The position numbers and the translations under genes were made by a program. Below the pieces are notes generated by a model that saw nothing but the letters and a program-made list of their open reading frames with translations, did no database searches and was not told where the DNA came from. Below are positions 1 through 4,333 of a DNA stretch of 8,927 nucleotides, in pieces; position 1 is the first letter of the stretch; every line of letters starts with the position of its first letter. Source of the stretch: Opitutaceae bacterium UBA3033 (GTDB lineage Bacteria; Verrucomicrobiota; Verrucomicrobiia; Opitutales; Opitutaceae); assembly GCA_002367815.1 (NCBI GenBank), contig DFDG01000011.1:336-9262 (forward strand), in the 5' to 3' direction.

Positions 1-395
1 CCACCGGCTACCCGGAAGCGCTTCACCACACCAGCAAACCCCTTGCCCTTGCTGATCCCAATAACATCAACCATTTGACCAGCTGAAAAAATCTCCACGG
101 TCACAATATCTCCAGCCTTGGCAGTCGCCGCATCCGTGAGGCGCACCTCAGTCAAGACACGTGGAGCGACCTCAAGACCAGCCTTCTTGGCGTGATTCAA
201 TTCGGCGCGGGAAGAGTTCTTCAGTTTTTGCTGAGCAAAACCCAATTGAACGGCATGGTAGCCATCTGTAGCGGTCGACTTTACTTGGACGACTGCACAA
301 GGTCCGGCTTCTACAACGGTGACCGGGACCAAGACGTTGTTAGCGTCATAAACCTGAGTCATGCCGAGTTTTTTACCTAAAAGCGATGTGATCAT
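1..395 (-). CDS. rplC: 50S ribosomal protein L3 (uL3), N-terminal part, cut by window edge
   Basis: Large-subunit ribosomal protein that helps assemble 23S rRNA and reaches towards the peptidyl transferase centre. My translation from the ATG at 395-393 gives 131 complete codons. It opens with MITSLLGKKLGMTQVYD, the characteristic L3 N-terminus. Further on it contains GISKGKGFAGVVKRF, the conserved segment at the start of the L3 extension. The family is usually about 205-215 residues, so roughly the last third lies outside the window. The ATG at 395 is chosen because the conserved N-terminal motif begins right there. Upstream (CACTTAGCATT) there is no Shine-Dalgarno sequence. It follows rpsJ by 103 nt, the normal gene order of the S10 operon, although that gap is longer than the others in this cluster. 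Confidence 0.96.
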   Translation of the reverse strand, partial: MITSLLGKKLGMTQVYDANNVLVPVTVVEAGPCAVVQVKSTATDGYHAVQLGFAQQKLKNSSRAELNHAKKAGLEVAPRVLTEVRLTDAATAKAGDIVTVEIFSAGQMVDVIGISKGKGFAGVVKRFRVAG

Positions 396-498
396 AATGC
401 TAAGTGGTAGGTGGAAAATTTCCGTTTAACGACCTACATTAGACAGCTCCAGCGGTGCGTGGACGCACGTGGGCAACTGCTAACTATGTGGTTATGTA
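396..498 (-). other. rpsJ-rplC intercistronic region with small GC hairpin
   Basis: This 103-nt gap separates the S10 and L3 genes, while the gaps between rpsL, rpsG, fusA and rpsJ are 7-26 nt. It contains a short inverted repeat, GTGCG at 455-459 and CGCAC at 464-468, with a 4-nt loop. A CACGTG palindrome overlaps its edge at 466-471. There is no T-tract after the hairpin in the transcribed direction, so it is not a convincing terminator. I found no good -35/-10 pair. It may be a site for partial attenuation, RNA processing or ribosomal protein binding, but the sequence alone does not decide. Confidence 0.35.
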
Positions 499-807
499 TT
501 ATACGTTGATGGTTATATCTACGCCCGAAGGGAGATTGAGTTTCTTGAGTTCGTCGACTGTTTGAGCAGTAGGCTCAATGATGTCGATGAGACGCTTGTG
601 AGTGCGGGATTCAAACTGCTCCATGGATTTCTTATCCACGTGCGGTGAACGATTTACGGTCAGTTTTTCGATGCGGGTAGGCAGCGGAATAGGACCGGAG
701 ACCCGAGCGCCTGAGCGCTTGGCGGTCTCAACGATCTCAAGAGCTGACTGATCGATTACTCGATAATCGTAGCCCTGGAGTTTGATGCGAATACGTTGAC
801 CTTTCAT
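499..807 (-). CDS. rpsJ: 30S ribosomal protein S10 (uS10, NusE)
   Basis: Small-subunit head protein. In other bacteria it also pairs with NusB in transcription antitermination and contacts NusG. The 102-residue product has the usual family length. It carries the S10 signatures QRIRIKLQGYD near the start, EIVETAKRSGARVSGPIPLP at about residues 24-43, and SPHVDKKSMEQFESRTHKR in the middle. Start: ATG at 807-805, where homology begins. The ten bases just upstream are all pyrimidines (CTTTCCCTCC), so there is no Shine-Dalgarno sequence. It begins 17 nt after the fusA stop. In many bacteria tuf sits between these two genes and here it does not, so the str and S10 clusters are directly joined. Confidence 0.97.
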   Translation of the reverse strand: MKGQRIRIKLQGYDYRVIDQSALEIVETAKRSGARVSGPIPLPTRIEKLTVNRSPHVDKKSMEQFESRTHKRLIDIIEPTAQTVDELKKLNLPSGVDITINV

Positions 808-824
808 GGAGGGAAAGTGCGGGA

Positions 825-3014
825 TTAGGTGCGGGCCGGAGCCTTAGTGGAAGACTCAATGATCTTGGGCAGTAGCGAATTAGGCACCTGCTCAAAGTGT
901 GAAGGGGAAATAGAGGCACTGGCTCGGCCTTTGGATAGAGATCGAATATCCGTCACATAGCCGAACAGCATCTCGAGAGGGACATGAGAAGTAACGATGC
1001 CCGCACCATTCTTATTTTCGATACCTTGGATTTGCCCGCGACGACGATTGATATCACCCATCAGGTCTCCCTGGTATTCTTCAGGAGTAGTGATCTCAAC
1101 GGTCATGATCGGCTCTAGCAGAATCGGCTGCGCCGTTTTCATGGCATCCTTAAAGGCAAAAATACCTGCCATCTTAAACGCGAGTTCCGAGGAATCCACG
1201 TCATGGAATGAACCATCAACGATGCTAATTTTGACATCGACTACCGGGTAACCAGCTACAACTCCATTGTTGCATGCTTCGAGAATACCCTCGGTGGTTG
1301 GTTTAATAAATTCCTTGGGTATAGAACCACCTACGGTCATGTTGGTAACCTCGACCCCCTTCCCTTTTACGTTGGGTTCGATTTTGATGATCGCGTGGCC
1401 ATACTGACCTTTACCACCGGATTGGCGGATAAACTTACCTTCACCATCTGCCGCGATCAAAATTGTCTCACGGTATGCGATCTGCGGCTTGCCAGCAGTC
1501 GCCTCTACTTTGAATTCCCGCTTCATGCGGTCGCGAATAATATCGAGGTGTAATTCACCCATACCGGCCAGAATCGTCTGACCACTATCCGGATCTGTGG
1601 AAACTCGTAATGTTGGGTCTTCTGCCACCAAACGCTGCAGTGCAATACCCATCTTCTCTTGGTCAGCCTTGGTATTGGGTTCGATCGACATTGCGATAAC
1701 CGGCTCCGGGAAGGATGGCGGTTCAAGTCGAATGTCGAAATCCTCGTCACACAAAGTATCGCCGGTAATTACATCTTTAACCCCCACCAGCGCACAGATA
1801 TCACCAGAGTAAGCAGTGTCAATTTCGTCGCGATCCATGGCTCGCATTAACACCAGTCGTGATACTCGCTCCGTGCGGCGGGTGCGGGGATTATACATGG
1901 GCATACCCTTCGGTAATTTACCGGTATAAACGCGGAAAAATACCAACTTCCCAACGAAAGGATCACTCCAAAGTTTGAAGGCCAATCCCGCGAGTTTGCC
2001 TGCATCATTAACAACCGCCTCAACTTCATTTCCGTCGGAATCCTGCCCTTTCATGGCGGGAACATCCAGAGGACCGGGGAGGTAATTTACCACGCAATCC
2101 AACAAGCGCTGCACGCCTTTGTTTTTGAAGGCAGACCCAGGGATCGCTCCAACGAACTTCATGGAAACGGTAGCCTTACGCACACCAATCTGCAACTCTT
2201 CCACACCAATCTCTTCGCCGGTCAGAAATTTTTCGGCAATAACATCATCAAAGTCACAAATCGCCTCGATTAGTTTTTCGCGATATTCATTGGCTTGGTC
2301 TACGTAGTCGGCGGGGATTTCACTGGTGACTGGTTTGAGGCCCAACGCATCTTCTTCAGTGCCAAAAATATAAGCTACCTTATTGACCAGATCGATCAAA
2401 CCAGTGAAGTTTTCCTCTTTACCAATTGGGAGAAATATCGGATGCGCGTTCGCCTTCAGTTTTTCACGCATCTCGGACACCGCTCGGAAAAAATCTGCTC
2501 CCGTGCGGTCCATCTTATTCACGAAGGCAATGCGAGGCACCCCATATTTATTGGCTTGGCGCCAAACTGTTTCCGACTGGGGCTGCACCCCGGCCACGGC
2601 ACAAAAAACTGCTACAGCACCATCCAATACACGCAGGGAACGCTCCACTTCAGCGGTGAAATCCACATGTCCGGGAGTGTCAATAATGTTAATCCGTTGA
2701 TTGATACCAGTCCAAGGACCGGTGGAGGCATTCCACGCACAGGAAATAGCGGCAGCGGTAATCGTAATGCCACGTTCACGTTCTTGCTCCATCCAATCTG
2801 TTACGGCCGTGCCTTCGTGCACTTCACCAATTTTATGAACGGCACCAGAATAAAAAAGTATCCGCTCAGTGGTGGTCGTCTTGCCAGCATCGATATGTGC
2901 AGCAATGCCGATATTTCTGGTCCATTCCAAGGGAAACGGACGCTCTTTTGCGTTAACCGATGAGACCTTAGTCTTATCCGTAACGATAGTAATCGTGGGC
3001 GCAGAAACAGACAT
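825..3014 (-). CDS. fusA: Translation elongation factor G (EF-G)
   Basis: GTPase that drives translocation of tRNA and mRNA and, with RRF, ribosome recycling. The 729-residue product has all five EF-G domains. GTPase motifs: AHIDAGKT 39-46 (G1), RGITI 80-84 (G2/switch I), DTPGH 111-115 (G3, with the catalytic His115), NKMD 165-168 (G4) and GSAFKNKG 292-299 (G5). Domain IV includes SGGKGQYGH 532-540 and the decoding-site loop FHDVDSSE 603-610. Domain V has GDINRRRG 653-660. The start is the ATG at 3014, 7 nt after the rpsG stop. A TTG at 3041 in the same frame would overlap rpsG and adds residues with no family resemblance. About 22 more residues precede the G1 motif than in E. coli EF-G. No Shine-Dalgarno sequence is visible. 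The intact domain IV and catalytic His argue for a canonical translocating EF-G. Confidence 0.97.
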   Translation of the reverse strand: MSVSAPTITIVTDKTKVSSVNAKERPFPLEWTRNIGIAAHIDAGKTTTTERILFYSGAVHKIGEVHEGTAVTDWMEQERERGITITAAAISCAWNASTGPWTGINQRINIIDTPGHVDFTAEVERSLRVLDGAVAVFCAVAGVQPQSETVWRQANKYGVPRIAFVNKMDRTGADFFRAVSEMREKLKANAHPIFLPIGKEENFTGLIDLVNKVAYIFGTEEDALGLKPVTSEIPADYVDQANEYREKLIEAICDFDDVIAEKFLTGEEIGVEELQIGVRKATVSMKFVGAIPGSAFKNKGVQRLLDCVVNYLPGPLDVPAMKGQDSDGNEVEAVVNDAGKLAGLAFKLWSDPFVGKLVFFRVYTGKLPKGMPMYNPRTRRTERVSRLVLMRAMDRDEIDTAYSGDICALVGVKDVITGDTLCDEDFDIRLEPPSFPEPVIAMSIEPNTKADQEKMGIALQRLVAEDPTLRVSTDPDSGQTILAGMGELHLDIIRDRMKREFKVEATAGKPQIAYRETILIAADGEGKFIRQSGGKGQYGHAIIKIEPNVKGKGVEVTNMTVGGSIPKEFIKPTTEGILEACNNGVVAGYPVVDVKISIVDGSFHDVDSSELAFKMAGIFAFKDAMKTAQPILLEPIMTVEITTPEEYQGDLMGDINRRRGQIQGIENKNGAGIVTSHVPLEMLFGYVTDIRSLSKGRASASISPSHFEQVPNSLLPKIIESSTKAPART

Positions 3015-3021
3015 GGCAATA

Positions 3022-3495
3022 TTACCAACGAAGGTGAGCAAAAGCGCGGTTAGCCTGCGCCATCTTGTGCGTTTCTTCCTTCTTCTTTACAACGCCACCA
3101 GTGTTATTGTAAGCATCGACGATTTCGGCAGCGAGGGCGTCGTGCATCGGGATACCTTTGCGATTGTTAGCTGCAGCCACTAACCAACGCAGAGCAACCG
3201 ATTCCTGGCGTTCAAATGAAATTTCAACAGGCACTTGGTAGGTGGCTCCACCTACCCGGCGGCTTTTCACTTCAAGCCGGGGACGAGCGTTTTCCATCGC
3301 ACCGAGAAGCAGGTCTACCGGGTTACCCTTGTCGAGTTTCTCGGAAACTTTTTCAAAGGCACCGTAGACGATGCGTTGGGCAATGTTTTTCTTGCCGCTT
3401 TTCATAACGACATTGACCAAATGAGCTACTAACGGGCTGTTGTAGCGGATATCTGGTTCAACCTTGCGTTTGGTTGCTCTGTGACGGCGTGACAT
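3022..3495 (-). CDS. rpsG: 30S ribosomal protein S7 (uS7)
   Basis: Primary 16S rRNA-binding protein that nucleates assembly of the 30S head and lines the mRNA exit/E-site region. The 157-residue product matches the usual 155-157 residues. It shows the basic N-terminus SRRHRATKRKVEPD, the motif SGKKNIAQRIVY at about 33-44, and the signature RRVGGATYQVP at 79-89. The C-terminal half has ESVALRWLVAAANNR and ends in HLRW. The ATG at 3495 is preceded by AAAACCTAAGCC, with no Shine-Dalgarno sequence. The gap from rpsL is only 26 nt and AT-rich, with a near-palindrome (TAATAAATTTCATTA). That is too short for the structured S12-S7 intercistronic site through which E. coli S7 represses its own operon, so regulation probably differs here. 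Confidence 0.97.
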   Translation of the reverse strand: MSRRHRATKRKVEPDIRYNSPLVAHLVNVVMKSGKKNIAQRIVYGAFEKVSEKLDKGNPVDLLLGAMENARPRLEVKSRRVGGATYQVPVEISFERQESVALRWLVAAANNRKGIPMHDALAAEIVDAYNNTGGVVKKKEETHKMAQANRAFAHLRW

Positions 3496-3521
3496 GGCTT
3501 AGGTTTTTATAATGAAATTTA

Positions 3522-3902
3522 TTATTTGGCGGCCTTAGGACGCTTGACTCCGTATTTGGAGCGGCTGCGACGGCGTTTCTCCACCCCGGTAGCATCCAAT
3601 GCTCCACGAACGATGTGATAACGAACACCCGGTAGATCCTTAACCCGACCACCACGCACCAGAACGATAGAGTGCTCCTGCAAGGAATGACCCTCGTCTG
3701 GAATATATGAGATCACTTCACTTCCGTTGGTTAGACGAACTTTGGCGACTTTACGAATAGCAGAGTTCGGCTTCTTGGGTGTGCGGGTCATGACCTGCAC
3801 ACAAACGCCACGGCGGAAAGGGTTGCCGTCCAAAGCCGGAGACTTCGACTTTGCGACAACCTTGCGGCGGCCTTTGCGAACGAGCTGATTGATAGTCGGC
3901 AT
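3522..3902 (-). CDS. rpsL: 30S ribosomal protein S12 (uS12)
   Basis: Small-subunit protein at the decoding centre that controls accuracy and is the classic streptomycin-resistance target. The 126-residue product is close to the usual 124. It has RTPKKPNSAIRK at about 40-51 and GGRVKDLPGVRYH at 84-96. Lys43, Lys88 and Pro91 (numbering with Met1) are in the streptomycin-sensitive state. Asp89 is the position that RimO methylthiolates in E. coli. Start: ATG at 3902-3900, followed at once by the conserved PTINQLVRKGR. No Shine-Dalgarno sequence precedes it (CACTTAAATTCGT), although an 18-nt pyrimidine tract lies at 3924-3941. It is the first gene after the rpoC terminator, so it is likely the promoter-proximal gene of the rpsL-rpsG-fusA-rpsJ-rplC unit. 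Confidence 0.97.
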   Translation of the reverse strand: MPTINQLVRKGRRKVVAKSKSPALDGNPFRRGVCVQVMTRTPKKPNSAIRKVAKVRLTNGSEVISYIPDEGHSLQEHSIVLVRGGRVKDLPGVRYHIVRGALDATGVEKRRRSRSKYGVKRPKAAK

Positions 3903-3968
3903 ACGAATTTAAGTGTAATAATTAGGGAAAAGAGGAAGAAGCTAGCACCCATCAAATGCTCGGCAAGA

Positions 3969-3985
3969 ACTTTTTGGGAAAAAGT
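3969..3985. repeat. Inverted repeat ACTTTTT-GGG-AAAAAGT
   Basis: Perfect 7-bp arms (3969-3975 and 3979-3985) with a 3-nt spacer, overlapping the end of the TATACT box at 3983-3988. In RNA the 3-nt loop and A-U rich stem would form only a weak hairpin. It has no GC core, so it is a poor terminator. Its place beside a possible -10 box would fit an operator, but no regulator is known from this sequence. Confidence 0.4.
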
Positions 3986-3988
3986 ATA
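3983..3988 (-). promoter_or_regulatory. Candidate -10 box TATACT for the rpsL operon
   Basis: TATACT on the minus strand matches the sigma-70 -10 consensus at five of six positions and lies 81 nt upstream of the rpsL ATG. No recognisable -35 (TTGACA-like) is present at 16-18 bp spacing; the sequence there is AAATCT. It is offered as the best -10-like hexamer in the region, not as a demonstrated promoter. Confidence 0.25.
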
Positions 3989-4044
3989 AATGCTCGCTGA
4001 ATTCGAGATTTAGCCTCGATCCGTGAGTTTATGTTTACGTCCAT

Positions 4045-4090
4045 CCAAGTGATGTAACGCGTCTGAGAAAGTGAAGCCCACCACACTTGG
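4045..4090. repeat. Inverted repeat CCAAGTG...CACTTGG in the rpsL leader
   Basis: Perfect 7-bp arms at 4045-4051 and 4084-4090 enclose 32 nt. If this stretch is transcribed it could form the base of a stem-loop in the rpsL leader. If not, it could be a widely spaced operator. Neighbouring arms do not extend the pairing. Leader structures that bind ribosomal proteins are common upstream of such operons, but nothing here matches a known class that I can recognise by eye. Confidence 0.3.
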
Positions 4091-4270
4091 TAGTTTATCT
4101 GAGCGCTACAAGCTCGATTTCGTCATTTTACCCTAAATCGTTAATTTTAACGCCGGCTCAAAGAAACCGAGCGATAAACTGTCGCGGACTCAGACTTATC
4201 GGACGATTTTTTTGCAGGAAGGAGAAAAATTCAAAATACTCGAAGGCTGTTTTAGGTGAATTTCGACCTG

Positions 4271-4309
4271 CAACAACAACAAGGCCGCGGACGTATGAGT
4301 CCGCGGCCT
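4271..4309 (-). terminator. Rho-independent-type terminator after rpoC
   Basis: A perfect 11-bp inverted repeat lies 24 nt beyond the rpoC stop. The arms are AGGCCGCGGAC (4282-4292 on the plus strand) and GTCCGCGGCCT (4299-4309), with a 6-nt loop at 4293-4298. In the minus-strand transcript the very GC-rich stem is followed by UGUUGUUGUUG, from the CAA repeat at 4271-4282. The tail is U-rich but interrupted by G, so efficiency may be partial. The opposite orientation lacks a T-tract, so it most likely serves rpoBC. It implies that rpsL is mainly transcribed from its own promoter. Confidence 0.75.
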
Positions 4310-4333
4310 GAGAATTATAAACAATAAACCGAT

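Larger units (their letters stand above)
3954..3996. repeat. 9-bp direct repeat AAATGCTCG
   Basis: AAATGCTCG occurs at 3954-3962 and again at 3988-3996 on the plus strand, 34 bp apart from start to start. On the transcribed strand it reads CGAGCATTT. The upstream copy abuts the TATACT box and the downstream copy lies in what would be the early transcribed leader. Spacing is close to three helical turns, which would suit a paired protein-binding site. A 9-bp repeat in AT-rich DNA can arise by chance, so the functional reading is tentative. Confidence 0.4.
3903..4270 (-). other. rpoC-rpsL intergenic region, probable promoter/leader of the str-S10 operon
   Basis: About 370 bases between the rpoC terminator and the rpsL start hold no convincing gene. 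The stretch is AT-rich near the rpsL start and contains several repeats listed separately: AAATGCTCG in direct repeat, ACTTTTT-GGG-AAAAAGT, and CCAAGTG...CACTTGG. There is also CGATTT (4135-4140) with AAATCG (4115-4120) as a 14-nt-spaced inverted repeat. Because rpoC probably terminates upstream, a promoter for the ribosomal protein operon is expected here. Several weak sigma-70-like boxes can be drawn (for example TTGAAT 4229-4234 with AAAAAT 4206-4211, and TTCACC 4255-4260 with TATTTT 4233-4238), but none is clearly better than the others. An 18-nt pyrimidine-only tract lies at 3924-3941. Confidence 0.6.

Noticed and set aside
944..1000. Possible frameshift or truncation near the EF-G C-terminus
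   Set aside because: The reading frame is continuous and domain V motifs (GDINRRRG, FGYVTDIRS) are intact, so there is no defect.
2295..2963. 222-codon open frame on the plus strand
   Set aside because: It is antisense to the fusA GTPase domain, has no recognisable motif, and overlaps a second plus-strand frame in the same place, as expected of shadows.
3015..3041. Upstream TTG start for fusA
   Set aside because: It would overlap rpsG by 20 nt and adds nine residues without family resemblance. The ATG at 3014 fits better.
4087..4311. 74-codon plus-strand frame in the rpoC-rpsL intergenic region
   Set aside because: It uses a TTG start with no ribosome-binding site, runs through the rpoC terminator hairpin and resembles no family I know. 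It is not a shadow of a gene, but nothing supports translation.
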